Assembly (NCBI GenBank): GCA_963841445.1 | Contig: CAWJCP010000002.1 | Location: 682,001-746,000 of the forward strand | Source: Mayfieldus sp963841445 | GTDB taxonomy: Bacteria; Actinomycetota; Thermoleophilia; Solirubrobacterales; 70-9 | DNA: 64,000 nt | Direction: 5' to 3' | Shown: positions 1-9,338 of the stretch, in pieces | Layout of the letters: each line of letters starts with the position of its first letter | Position numbering within the stretch: position 1 is the first letter of the stretch | Program-made: the position numbers and the translations under genes | The notes under the pieces: model-generated | What the model saw: only the letters and a program-made list of their open reading frames with translations | What the model was told of the DNA's origin: nothing | The model's database searches: none

Positions 1-535
1 GTCCCCAGATCCGGCTGTCGTCGCTTGACCCACGATTGTCGCCCATCATGAAGTAATGCCCGGGTGGAATCGTGATCGGTTTTCGCAACGTGCAGGTCGG
101 GCATGGATTGATGAATGGCTCGTCGCGCTTGACCACCCCGTTTACCACCGGGTGGCCCCCCACGACGCTGAGCCGATCTCCGGGTCCGGCGACGATCCGC
201 TTGATGAAGTTCTGATCCGAGCGTTGCGGCGTTTCCTTCGGGCAGGGTGAATCGGGCGGCTTCGGGGCTCCGCACTGGTCATTGTCGGCGCCCTTCGGGG
301 GATGGAAGACGACGATGTCGCCGATCTTCGGCGAGCTGAAGTGGTAGATGAAGCGGTTGACCAGCACCCGCTGGCCGATGTCGAGGGTCGGCTCCATCGA
401 GCCGGAGGGGATCTGGTACGGCTTGATCAGGAAGGCCTGGATCCCCAGCGCCAGCCCCAGCGCCAGGGCGACGATCACGACCAGCTCGACGAGGCCGCCG
501 CGTGCCGAGGACGGCTTGCTAATCGAGGGGTTCAG
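1..535 (-). CDS. lepB: Signal peptidase I (3' end outside window)
   Basis: Type I signal peptidase, which removes signal peptides from exported proteins at the outer membrane face. The frame shows an N-terminal membrane helix (about residues 15-37), SGSMEPT with the expected nucleophile Ser46, the general base Lys112 in FIKRIVAG, and the late GDNRGSSDDSR box near the window edge. The C-terminus lies beyond position 1. Start choice: after the upstream in-frame TGA there is no ATG, GTG or TTG before the membrane helix. A CTG at 533-535 lies 6 nt after AAGGA and overlaps the rplS stop as CTGA, so I use it. It is the last gene of the ffh-rpsP-khpA-trmD-rplS unit. Four Cys in the extracytoplasmic part could form disulfides (inference). 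Confidence 0.93.
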   Translation of the reverse strand, partial: MNPSISKPSSARGGLVELVVIVALALGLALGIQAFLIKPYQIPSGSMEPTLDIGQRVLVNRFIYHFSSPKIGDIVVFHPPKGADNDQCGAPKPPDSPCPKETPQRSDQNFIKRIVAGPGDRLSVVGGHPVVNGVVKRDEPFINPCPTCTLRKPITIPPGHYFMMGDNRGSSDDSRIWG

Positions 536-1170
536 GACTCGTCCTTCTCGCCCTCGAGCTGCTCGGGCTCCTCACTCTCCCCTGCCTCGTCTGGCTCTGT
601 TGGCCCTTCTGGCTCGGCTTCGTCCTCTGCGGGCGGCTGCTCCTCGGTTCCGGCATCATCGGACTGCCCGACCTCTGGCTGCTGCGTTTCCTCGGCAACT
701 CCCGCATCTTGCTCGGCTTCATCCTCGGGAGCCTCGACGACCTCGGCCTCGCTCTGGGCCACGCCCTCGGAGTCGACCGCCTCGACCTCCTCCGGAGCGG
801 TCGCGAATACCTCCTCGTCGATTCCCCAGCGGCGCTCCGAGACGCGCGCGCGCTTGCCAACCCGACCGCGCAGGTAGTAGAGCTTCGCCCGCCGAACGTC
901 GCCGCGCGCCGCCACCTCGAGGCGCTCGATCTTGGCTGAGTGCAGGGGAAAGGTTCGCTCGACGCCGACCCCGAAGGACTGCTTGCGCACGGTGAAGGTC
1001 TCGCGCGATCCGCTTCCCTGCCGCTTCAGCACCACACCCTCGAAGACCTGGGTGCGCTTCCGAGTGCCCTCGATCACCTGGAAGTGAACGCGAACACGGT
1101 CCCCGGCCCCGAATGTGGGCAGGTTTGCCTTCAGCTGGCTGCGCTCGATGCTGTCGATGATGCTGCTCAT
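532..1170 (-). CDS. rplS: 50S ribosomal protein L19 with long acidic C-terminal extension
   Basis: L19 sits at the 30S-50S interface of the ribosome. Residues 1-113 are a standard L19, starting MSSIIDSIERSQLKANLPTF with the conserved RVGKRARVSERR near the end of the domain. The family is usually about 115 residues, but this protein runs to 212. Residues 118-212 are roughly half Glu/Asp plus Ala, Gly and Pro, and are predicted disordered. The start is the ATG at 1168-1170; an upstream in-frame extension exists but is not L19-like. The stop overlaps the presumed lepB start. Its place between trmD and lepB is classical. The tail has no function I recognise. Confidence 0.95.
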   Translation of the reverse strand: MSSIIDSIERSQLKANLPTFGAGDRVRVHFQVIEGTRKRTQVFEGVVLKRQGSGSRETFTVRKQSFGVGVERTFPLHSAKIERLEVAARGDVRRAKLYYLRGRVGKRARVSERRWGIDEEVFATAPEEVEAVDSEGVAQSEAEVVEAPEDEAEQDAGVAEETQQPEVGQSDDAGTEEQPPAEDEAEPEGPTEPDEAGESEEPEQLEGEKDES

Positions 1171-1255
1171 GGGAGGGTTCGCACGAAGAGGCGAGGACGG
1201 GCGGGGGCGTAGAAAACGCGCGTGGCCGCACGCGCGTGGCGGCAATCCTAGCGAG

Positions 1256-1939
1256 TCAGCCGGGGCCGGAGGCGCCGCGCAGCGACTCGGCCCGCTCCCT
1301 GCTGCGCTGCAGGCGCCATTCGCGCACCCGCTCATGATCGCCGGAGACGAGCACATCGGGAACCTCCCAGCCGCGATAGACGGCCGGCCGGGTGTAGTGC
1401 GGGTATTCGGGCCCCTTCTCGAGCACCTCGCTGAACGATTCCTCGATCGCGCTCTCGGCCGAGCCAAGCGCCCCGGGCAGCTTGCGGATCACCGCGTCCG
1501 CGACGATCATCGCCGCCAGCTCGCCGCCGGCGAGCACGTAGCGACCGATCGAGACCTCGTCGTCGGCGAGGTGGTCGTGGACCCGCTGGTCGAAGCCCTC
1601 GTAGCGTCCGCAGAGCAGCGCGATCTTCGGCTCGTCGGCCAGCTCGCGAGCCAAGGCGTCGTCGAGCAGCCGCCCGGCCGGGCCGAGCACGATCACCCGC
1701 GGCCGGATGCCGTCGCCGTAGGCGGCGTCGAGGGCCGCGTCGACTACATCGACGCGCAGCACCATGCCCGCCCCGCCCCCGTAGGGAGCGTCGTCGACCT
1801 GGCCGGCGCCGAGCGGGGTCGAGTCGCGGTAGTTGAGCACCCGCAGCTCGCTGCCGGCCTCGACCGCGTTGCGAACCGGGCGCTGGGCGCGGAACCAGTC
1901 AAAGGCTTCGGGAAAGAGGGTGAAGACGTCGAGCTTCAA
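1256..1939 (-). CDS. trmD: tRNA (guanine-N1)-methyltransferase
   Basis: TrmD methylates G37 of tRNAs that read CNN codons, using S-adenosylmethionine through a trefoil-knot fold, and so prevents +1 frameshifting. The 227 residues begin MKLDVFTLFPEAFDWF. They contain the family signatures DAPYGGGAGM, LCGRYEGFDQRV and the knot motif YVLAGGELAA, with PHYTRP in the C-terminal domain. Length is normal. The start ATG overlaps the khpA stop by 4 nt, indicating translational coupling in the rpsP-khpA-trmD-rplS unit, which is the usual bacterial order. Confidence 0.97.
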   Translation of the reverse strand: MKLDVFTLFPEAFDWFRAQRPVRNAVEAGSELRVLNYRDSTPLGAGQVDDAPYGGGAGMVLRVDVVDAALDAAYGDGIRPRVIVLGPAGRLLDDALARELADEPKIALLCGRYEGFDQRVHDHLADDEVSIGRYVLAGGELAAMIVADAVIRKLPGALGSAESAIEESFSEVLEKGPEYPHYTRPAVYRGWEVPDVLVSGDHERVREWRLQRSRERAESLRGASGPG

Positions 1940-2166
1940 TCGAGGATGTCGACGATGACGCGGCGCTCCTGCTTCACGGCCGCCGCCTTGGCCACCGTTC
2001 GCAGCGCGTTCGCGACCCTGCCGCCCTTGCCGATCACGCGGCCGAGGTCGTCGTCGGCGACGCTGATCTCGTAGACGAGATCGCCGTCCTCGTCGAACTC
2101 GTCGACCTCGACGGCGCCCGGCTCCTCGACCAGGGCGCGGGTCAGGAACTCGAGCAGGTCCCTCAC
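1936..2166 (-). CDS. khpA: KH-domain RNA-binding protein KhpA
   Basis: Small KH-domain protein of the KhpA (YlqC, formerly UPF0109) family. KhpA binds RNA, usually with KhpB/Jag, and is linked to cell envelope and division control in Gram-positive bacteria. The 76 residues begin MRDLLEFLTRALVEEP, carry an acidic strand region, and have the RNA-binding GxxG loop as GRVIGKGGR at about residues 42-50. Position between rpsP and trmD is diagnostic. It overlaps trmD by 4 nt and lies 7 nt after rpsP. Confidence 0.93.
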   Translation of the reverse strand: MRDLLEFLTRALVEEPGAVEVDEFDEDGDLVYEISVADDDLGRVIGKGGRVANALRTVAKAAAVKQERRVIVDILD

Positions 2167-2173
2167 CAGAGCG

Positions 2174-2431
2174 TCACTTGCTGCCGGTCGCCTCGATGCC
2201 CTTCGTGCGCAGCAGCTTCGCCGCCGTCTGCGACGGCTGAGCCCCGCGCTCCAGCCAGTGGCGGGCGCGTTCCTCGTCGACCTCGATCACCGAAGGCTCG
2301 GTCTGCGCGTTGTAGCGGCCGATCGTCTCGATCGTCCGGCCGTCGCGCGGGGAGCGCTTGTCGGCGACCACGATCCGCCAGATCGGGTTCTTCGAGGAAC
2401 CCACCCTTCTCAACCTGATTCGCACTGACAT
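2174..2431 (-). CDS. rpsP: 30S ribosomal protein S16
   Basis: S16 is an assembly protein of the small ribosomal subunit. The 85 residues start MSVRIRLRRVGSSKNPIWRIVVADKR and include IETIGRYN, both standard for the family. The C-terminus is slightly longer than the shortest S16 proteins and ends in a Lys-rich stretch. The gene follows ffh after 48 nt and precedes khpA after 7 nt, in the common ffh-rpsP-khpA-trmD order. Confidence 0.97.
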   Translation of the reverse strand: MSVRIRLRRVGSSKNPIWRIVVADKRSPRDGRTIETIGRYNAQTEPSVIEVDEERARHWLERGAQPSQTAAKLLRTKGIEATGSK

Positions 2432-2479
2432 CGGCCAGGCAGAGTACAGGGCAACGAGTGCCCGAAGCGCGATCGGCCG

Positions 2480-3814
<1,335 letters not shown>

Positions 3815-3838
3815 CGATCCAGGGTACTTCGCGGCAGC

Positions 3839-3883
3839 AAAAAGACCCCGCGGCAAAGGCTCTGTGGCCCTCGCCGCGGGGTC
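3839..3883 (-). terminator. Rho-independent terminator after the secreted-protein gene
   Basis: On the minus strand, an 11-bp perfect stem (GACCCCGCGGC and GCCGCGGGGTC, plus-strand arms 3844-3854 and 3873-3883) with an 18-nt loop is followed at once by five T residues. It lies 26 nt after the stop of the secreted-protein gene and just before ffh, so it separates the two transcripts. Confidence 0.88.
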
Positions 3884-3909
3884 GGCCGCTCAGATCAGTT
3901 GCTCAATGC

Positions 3910-4677
3910 TCAGTGCTTGGGCAGCGGCTTCTGCTTGCACTTCTGCTTGTAGACCGCGTCGTCGGAGGTCCCGTCCTTGTAGGTGAAGCGCGCCTGGAAG
4001 AAGATCTTCTTGTCCTTGCAGGTCGCCGACACGAGGGCCTTTGACTTGTGCTTGTACTTGTAGGCCTTCTTGACCCGGGTGTTGAACTGGGTGATCACCG
4101 CGGTGCCTCCAGCGAGCGGCGGGACGGGGACGATCAGCGTCTGCCCGTACTTCTTGCCGGATTGCTTGTCGTGGCGCACCTTGCCGAGCAGCGTGGTCGC
4201 ACCGGAGAGCTGGTTGTAGGTGTGCAAGGCCAGGCGCGTGTGCGTGGCGTTGAACGCGGTGACGGTTGCGTTGACGAACAGGGGCGGGGTGGCCGGCCCG
4301 GTCGGGACAGCGATCGTCGAGGCGCCTCCGCCGACCTTCGAGCTGCCGCAGAGGTTCTGGGCCTGGTTCGTCGTCGTCGAAGCGGTGAAGAGATTGTAGT
4401 TACAGGTGTCAAGGCCCTTGTTCTGGATCTTGATGTCCTTGTCGAAGTCGACCTTCGCCAGCGTCGTCGGGGAGGGGACGTTGAACGGATTCGACGGGTT
4501 CGTCGTCGAGACGTTGACGAACAGCGAGACCGTCCGACGCTTCTTTTTCTTGTACAGCTTGTTGGGCCGTATCTTGCCGTTGATCGACTGGATGTTCTCC
4601 GCCGAGGCGAACTGCCCGGCGCCTACCACGGCAAAGGTCAGGGCCGCGGCCAGGGTCAAAGCCAAAGTCTTTCGCAT
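3910..4677 (-). CDS. Secreted protein of unknown function, lysine-rich
   Basis: I do not recognise the family. The 255 residues start with a clear Sec signal peptide (MRKTLALTLAAALTFAVVGA, probable cleavage after FASA at about residue 27). The mature part has KKKKRR after about 15 residues, Ser/Thr-rich beta-like stretches, four Cys that could pair (CNYN, LCGS, ATCK, KQKC) and a Lys-rich C-terminus. An AGGAGA ribosome site precedes the ATG. It is transcribed alone between ftsY and ffh and ends in a good terminator. I infer an extracytoplasmic beta-rich protein; no catalytic motif is visible. Confidence 0.8.
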   Translation of the reverse strand: MRKTLALTLAAALTFAVVGAGQFASAENIQSINGKIRPNKLYKKKKRRTVSLFVNVSTTNPSNPFNVPSPTTLAKVDFDKDIKIQNKGLDTCNYNLFTASTTTNQAQNLCGSSKVGGGASTIAVPTGPATPPLFVNATVTAFNATHTRLALHTYNQLSGATTLLGKVRHDKQSGKKYGQTLIVPVPPLAGGTAVITQFNTRVKKAYKYKHKSKALVSATCKDKKIFFQARFTYKDGTSDDAVYKQKCKQKPLPKH

Positions 4678-4881
4678 CTCATCTCCTCATCATGCGCTTT
4701 GCGCACGCTACGCGCCACGCGCGCGCTGATCGCTTCCTTGCGGTTCCTTGACTCTAAACCCATGCCGGCCCGTGAAGATGCGCTCCGCGGTAAGCAGGAT
4801 CGGGACGCTCTCGCGACGCCGCGGCGACCCGGGACGCCGCGGCGAACGGCGATGCCGCGATCCCGACGATGCGGCGACCCG

Positions 4882-5889
4882 CTAATCGGAGCCGAGTAGC
4901 GCCCGGGCGAAGTCGCTCGGATCGAACGGGCGCAGGTCCTCGAGCGCCTCGCCGGTCCCGATCAGCTTCACGGGGGTGCCCAGCTCGCGCGCGATCGCCA
5001 GCGTGATCCCACCCTTGGCGGTGCCGTCGAGCTTCGTCAGCACGACGCCGGTCACGTCGGCGGCCTCGGCGAAGGCTTGGGCCTGGCGCAGCCCGTTCTG
5101 GCCGGTGGTCGCGTCGATCGTGATCAGCGTCTCGTGCGGCGCGCCGTCCAGCCGCTTGGCGACTACGCGGCGGACCTTGGCCAGCTCGTCCATCAGGTTG
5201 CCCTGCGTGTGCAGGCGCCCCGCGGTGTCGGCGATCACCACGTCGGCGCCGCGCGCCTGCGCCGCATCGACCGCGTCATAGGCGACCGCGCCCGGGTCCG
5301 AGCCGGGAGCCGAGCGCACGATCTGGGCCCCTGAGCGCTGCGCCCATTCGGCAAGCTGCTCAACGGCCGCCGCGCGGTAGGTGTCGGCGGCGGCGACGAT
5401 CACGTCCAGGCCCATCTCCTTCGAGAGGTGCCAGGCCACCTTCCCGATCGTCGTCGTCTTGCCGGTCCCGTTGACGCCGACCATCATCAGCACCGCCGGC
5501 TGCGCGGCGAGGTCGATGCTGCGGGCGCCAACCGCGGCGAGCTCGGCGACGATCTCGACCAAGCGCGCCTGAACCGCGGCGCCGTCAGCAGCGACAGCGC
5601 CGGACTCGACGTCGCGCTCCAGGCGCTCGACGATCTCCGCCGTGGTCGGGGCGCCGACGTCGGCGAGGATCAAAAGCTCCTCGAGCCGCTCCCAGGTCTG
5701 CTCGTCGATGCGGTCGAAGAGACTCGCCGAGATCTCCTCGGCGAGCGCTTGCCGGCTGCGCGAGAGGCTCTCGCGCAGGCGCCGGAAGACCCCCTGGCGC
5801 TCGCCCTCGGGCTCTGCCGCGCCATCGCCGCCGGGCTCCGGCAGGCGGCGATCGCCGAGGTCGAAGATCTCTTGCCAGCCGACCGCCAT
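4882..5889 (-). CDS. ftsY: SRP receptor FtsY
   Basis: Membrane-associated GTPase that receives Ffh-ribosome complexes. The 335 residues have a short acidic N-terminal segment, then the NG domain: four-helix N part (LSRSRQALAEEISASLF), P-loop GVNGTGKTTTIGK, DTYRAAAVEQL, DTAGRLHTQGNLMDEL, TKLDGTAKGG and a C-terminal GTGEALEDLRPFDP. The long acidic A domain of enterobacterial FtsY is absent, as in many actinobacteria. It follows smc with a 90-nt gap and ends the rpmF-plsX-acpP-rnc-smc-ftsY unit. The 204 nt beyond its stop hold only short GC-rich direct repeats (a 13-mer at 4815 and 4833). Confidence 0.96.
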   Translation of the reverse strand: MAVGWQEIFDLGDRRLPEPGGDGAAEPEGERQGVFRRLRESLSRSRQALAEEISASLFDRIDEQTWERLEELLILADVGAPTTAEIVERLERDVESGAVAADGAAVQARLVEIVAELAAVGARSIDLAAQPAVLMMVGVNGTGKTTTIGKVAWHLSKEMGLDVIVAAADTYRAAAVEQLAEWAQRSGAQIVRSAPGSDPGAVAYDAVDAAQARGADVVIADTAGRLHTQGNLMDELAKVRRVVAKRLDGAPHETLITIDATTGQNGLRQAQAFAEAADVTGVVLTKLDGTAKGGITLAIARELGTPVKLIGTGEALEDLRPFDPSDFARALLGSD

Positions 5890-5979
5890 CTTCCGGCAGG
5901 CTAGAGGACGGTCCTCGGTCGACTGAACAGTTGACCCGTGCCTGACCGGGCGAAGTGCTCAGTCGGCTCAGCAGTCGAG

Positions 5980-8304
5980 TCAGGCGGCCTCGGCGGCGGC
6001 GGACTCCGCTAGAGCGCCTTGCTCTTCGGCGAGCGCCGGCGGCATCCGGCGCGAGACGACCTTGCTGACGCCGTCGTTGCCCATGCTGACTCCGTAAAGG
6101 ACGTCGGCGGCGTCCATTGTGCGCTTCTGGTGGGTGACGATCACGAACTGGGCGCGGTCGGAGAAGCGTCGCACGAGCTGCAGGAAGCGATCGATGTTTG
6201 CGTCGTCAAGCGCCGCCTCGACCTCATCGAGGATGTAGAAGGGGCAGGGCCGGGCGAGAAAGACCGCGAAGACGAAGGCGATCGCGACCAGCGACTTCTC
6301 GCCACCGGAGAGCAGCGAGAGCCTGCGGGTCGACTTGCCGGCCGGGGTGACCTCGATCTCGACTCCGAGCTCCTTGCGGCGCTCCTCGGCGTCCTCGTCC
6401 TCATCAGCCTCCTCGCCGGGCTCGGCGACCGGGCGCAGGCTGACCCGCCGCAGCCGGCCGCGTCCACCCGGGAAGAGGTGCTCGACCATCTCCTCGAAGT
6501 TGCGGGCCGTCGCCTCGAAGGTCTCCTCGAAGGCGCGCTCGATCTCGCGGTCGATGTCGCGGATCAGGGCCGCCAGCTCGCCGATCGCCCGCTCGGCGTC
6601 CTCGCGCTGCGCCTTGAGCTCGTCGGCATGCTCGCGGGCCTCCTCGTACTCGCGCTCGGCCAGTGGGTTGACCGGCCCGATCTGCGCCTTGCGACGCTCG
6701 AGGCGCTCGAGGCGGCGATCGATCTCCGACCGCTCCTCCTCGCTCAGCGGATCCGCGACCGGACTGGGTTGCTCGCCGAGGCGCTCGGCGAGCCGGGCAA
6801 GCTCGCGGGCGGCCTCCTCACGACGATCGCGCAGGTGCGCCGCCTTGACCTCGGCCTCGGTGAAGGCGTCGGAGGCGGACTTCATCTCCGCCTGCAACTC
6901 GTACTCGCGCTGCGAGCAGGCTCGCATCTGCTCGGCGATCGCATCGCCGCCATCGCTGGCGCCGGTGAGGCGGGCCTCGGCGGCGTCGACCCGCTCCCGG
7001 AGCGCGCCGCGAAGCCGCTCGATCGCCGCTCCGGCACCCTGCAGCTGCGCTAGCAGCTCCTCCTGGGCGGCGAGCCTGGCGCGCAACTCCTCGCGGCGAC
7101 GCTCGCCGAGCAGCCCCTCGGCGCGGCGGGCGTGGCGCACCGCGCGCTCCGCCCCCGCGCGCACCGATGCAAGCCCCGCGGCACGCTGCTGCTCGACAGC
7201 TTCGGACGACGCCGCCGCGAGGCCCTTCCGGGCGGCGGAGAGACCGGCCTCGATCTCGGTCAGCTCGTCGCCGAGGCGGCGATCTCGCTCCGGGACGGCC
7301 GAACCGTCGCCGATCTCGAGGGTCAGCGGCTCGAGCTCGGCCCGCAGACGATTCAGGCGCGCCTCCAGCTCGACCGCGCGAGATTCCAGCGCTGCCGCCT
7401 GGACCGCAATTCGCTCCTGCTCGGCGCGCAGCTGAGTGAGCACACCCCAGCTGCGGGTGCGCTCGCGGTCGCGGGCGGCGAAGCGCTCCTCGGCGTCTCG
7501 GCGTTGCTCGCTCACCTCGGCCAGCTGCGATTCGACCGCGTCGCGGCGCTGGCGCGCCGCGGCCGCCGCCGCCTCGGCCCCATCGAGCTCGCTCTGGTCG
7601 CCGCGCAGCGCCTCGGAGATAAGGCGCGCGCGCAGATCGAGCTCTTCGCGCTCGATCCGGGCGCCCAGCTCAGCCGCCTGCGCCTGGCGCTTCAGCGGTC
7701 GCAGCCGGCTGCGCGCCTCGCGCTCGACGTCGAGTGCTCGATCGAGGTTCTCGCGCGCCCTGTCGAGCTTCAGCTCCGCGCGGCGCCGCCGCTTGCGGTG
7801 CTTGCCGAGTCCGGCGGCCTCCTCGACCAGGAGCCGGCGATCGCGCGGCTTGGAGTGGATGATCCCCTCGACGCGGCCCTGGCTGATCACCGAGTGCATC
7901 TCGCGACCGAGGTTGGTGTCGGCAAGCGCTTCGACTACGTCGACGAGCCGACAGCGGGCGCCGTTCATGCGGTAGCCGCCGTCGCCGGATCGCTCCAGGC
8001 GGCGCTGGATCGAGATCTCGGAGAACTCGCTGGCGGCGCGGCCGTCGGAGTTGTCGATCGCAACCTCGACCTCGGCGAAGCGGCGCCGACCGACGCCGTC
8101 GCCACTCGAGATCACGTCCTGCATCGTCTGCCCGCGCACCGAGGCGGGGCTCTGCTCGCCGAGCGCCCAGAGGACCGCGTCGGTGATGTTCGACTTGCCG
8201 GAGCCGTTCGGGCCCACGATCACGCTGACGCCGGGCGAGAAGCGCAGCTTGGTGCGCTCAGGGAACGACTTGAACCCCTTCAGCGTGATCGACTTGAGGT
8301 ACAT
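5980..8304 (-). CDS. smc: Chromosome partition protein Smc, short form without hinge
   Basis: SMC ATPase that organises the chromosome with ScpA and ScpB. The N-terminal head has MYLKSITLKGFKSF and Walker A GPNGSGKSN (31-39). The C-terminal head has the signature LSGGEKS (665-671) and Walker B FYILDEVEAALDD (689-701). GPVNPLAEREYEE (543-555) marks the usual entry to the C-terminal part. Between about 167 and 540 there is only charged heptad-type coiled coil, broken at 331-338, 449-453 and 511-520. Typical bacterial Smc is about 1,150-1,200 residues with a glycine-rich globular hinge of about 150 residues; here there is neither a hinge nor a Rad50-type CxxC hook. One uninterrupted frame, canonical ends and intact neighbours argue against truncation by frameshift. 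Confidence 0.93.
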   Translation of the reverse strand: MYLKSITLKGFKSFPERTKLRFSPGVSVIVGPNGSGKSNITDAVLWALGEQSPASVRGQTMQDVISSGDGVGRRRFAEVEVAIDNSDGRAASEFSEISIQRRLERSGDGGYRMNGARCRLVDVVEALADTNLGREMHSVISQGRVEGIIHSKPRDRRLLVEEAAGLGKHRKRRRRAELKLDRARENLDRALDVEREARSRLRPLKRQAQAAELGARIEREELDLRARLISEALRGDQSELDGAEAAAAAARQRRDAVESQLAEVSEQRRDAEERFAARDRERTRSWGVLTQLRAEQERIAVQAAALESRAVELEARLNRLRAELEPLTLEIGDGSAVPERDRRLGDELTEIEAGLSAARKGLAAASSEAVEQQRAAGLASVRAGAERAVRHARRAEGLLGERRREELRARLAAQEELLAQLQGAGAAIERLRGALRERVDAAEARLTGASDGGDAIAEQMRACSQREYELQAEMKSASDAFTEAEVKAAHLRDRREEAARELARLAERLGEQPSPVADPLSEEERSEIDRRLERLERRKAQIGPVNPLAEREYEEAREHADELKAQREDAERAIGELAALIRDIDREIERAFEETFEATARNFEEMVEHLFPGGRGRLRRVSLRPVAEPGEEADEDEDAEERRKELGVEIEVTPAGKSTRRLSLLSGGEKSLVAIAFVFAVFLARPCPFYILDEVEAALDDANIDRFLQLVRRFSDRAQFVIVTHQKRTMDAADVLYGVSMGNDGVSKVVSRRMPPALAEEQGALAESAAAEAA

Positions 8305-8363
8305 GGCGAGTGCTTGCGTAGGCTCGCGGCCGGGTCGGACGAATCGAATGCTTCGCAGATCTT

Positions 8364-9080
8364 TCAGTTGCCGAGCCGCTTGAGCGCCTGCTCGGCCGCT
8401 GCCTGCTCGGCGCTCTTCTTGCTTCGACCCTCCCCACGGCCCACCTGCTCACCGTCGAGCTGGGCCGCGACCTCGAACTTGCGGTCGTGCGGCGGCCCCG
8501 TCTCGCCGACCACCTCGTAGCTTATGCGGACGCCGCGCCGGGCGAGCAGCTCCTGGAGCGCCGACTTGAAGTCGATCCGGGTCCGGACCGCGAACTCGAT
8601 CTGGGGCGTGAAGGCCTCCCCCACGGCGGTCGCCGTGTGACCGAAGCCGTGGGCGAGGTAGCAGGCCCCGATCAGCGCTTCGGTGATCTCTGGCAGCGGG
8701 CGCTCGGCTCCGATCAGGACCTCGACCGGGATTCCGCTGCCGGTGTCCGCCGGGGCGGACTCCCGCAGCAGCTCCGGCACCTTCAGAGCCCTGCCGACCT
8801 GGGTGCAGGCGGTGCCGCTCACCGACTGGTTGAGCACCTGGGTAAGCCGACCGCTGCCGTGGTCGGGGTAGCGCTCGTGAAGCTCAGATGCGAGCGCCAG
8901 CCCGAGCACGCTGTCGCCGAGGAAGGCGAGTCGCTCGTAGGAGTCGCCGCGGTCCTCGACCCAGGAGGGATGCGTGAGGGCCTGCCCCCGCAGCGCTTCG
9001 GGCAGCGTGTCGACGAGCTGTGCGAGCGACGCGACGGCGGCCCCGTGCTCCTCCCCCGCCGTCTGCCCCTGCGGAGCCAA
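8364..9080 (-). CDS. rnc: Ribonuclease III, catalytic glutamate replaced
   Basis: Double-stranded RNA endonuclease used in rRNA and mRNA processing. The 238 residues comprise an endonuclease domain (about 15-160) and a C-terminal dsRNA-binding domain (about 168-236, ending GRSKKSAEQAAAEQALKRLG). The family signature normally reads ERLEFLGD; here residues 49-56 are ERLAFLGD, so the metal-binding Glu is Ala52, while Asp56 is kept. The second metal site reads EITEALIGA (131-139), giving Glu131 where Asp is usual and keeping Glu134. The start is probably the TTG at 9078-9080. It sits 12 nt after acpP and before smc, a common order. Activity cannot be assumed. Confidence 0.92.
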   Translation of the reverse strand: MAPQGQTAGEEHGAAVASLAQLVDTLPEALRGQALTHPSWVEDRGDSYERLAFLGDSVLGLALASELHERYPDHGSGRLTQVLNQSVSGTACTQVGRALKVPELLRESAPADTGSGIPVEVLIGAERPLPEITEALIGACYLAHGFGHTATAVGEAFTPQIEFAVRTRIDFKSALQELLARRGVRISYEVVGETGPPHDRKFEVAAQLDGEQVGRGEGRSKKSAEQAAAEQALKRLGN

Positions 9081-9092
9081 TGCCCCTGCGCC

Positions 9093-9338
9093 TCAGACTG
9101 GCGCGTGCTCGACGACGAAGTCGGCCGCGTCGCCGACGGTCTTGATCTGGGCCGCTTGCTGCTCGGAGACGCGGATGCCGTAGCCGTCCTCGAGCTCCAT
9201 CAGCAGCTCGTAGAGGTCGAGCGAGTCGGCGTCGAGATCCTCGCGAAACCGTGTTCCGGCCTCAATCCTGGCCGGATCGATCTCGAGCTCGGTCGCGAGA
9301 TGCTCGCGCACCTTGACGATCACCTCGTCGCGGGTCAA
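9093..9338 (-). CDS. acpP: Acyl carrier protein
   Basis: Carrier of growing acyl chains in type II fatty acid synthesis; Ser of the DSL motif receives 4'-phosphopantetheine. The 81 residues contain FREDLDADSLDLYELLMELED with the DSL near residue 38, and a C-terminal helix typical of the family. The start is the TTG at 9336-9338, the first codon giving the family N-terminus. The ribosome-binding region upstream lies inside a 66-bp tandem repeat that abuts this codon. Its place between plsX and rnc fits the fatty acid and phospholipid precursor cluster. Confidence 0.94.
   Translation of the reverse strand: MTRDEVIVKVREHLATELEIDPARIEAGTRFREDLDADSLDLYELLMELEDGYGIRVSEQQAAQIKTVGDAADFVVEHAPV

Noticed and set aside
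4800..4860. Structured repeat or small RNA after ftsY
   Set aside because: Only a 13-bp GC-rich direct repeat; no hairpin with conserved layout and no relation to the other repeat families.
6019..8520. Long open frames antisense to smc and rnc
   Set aside because: They are by-products of GC-rich codon bias on the opposite strand, with low-complexity Arg/Ala/Leu translations and no ribosome sites.
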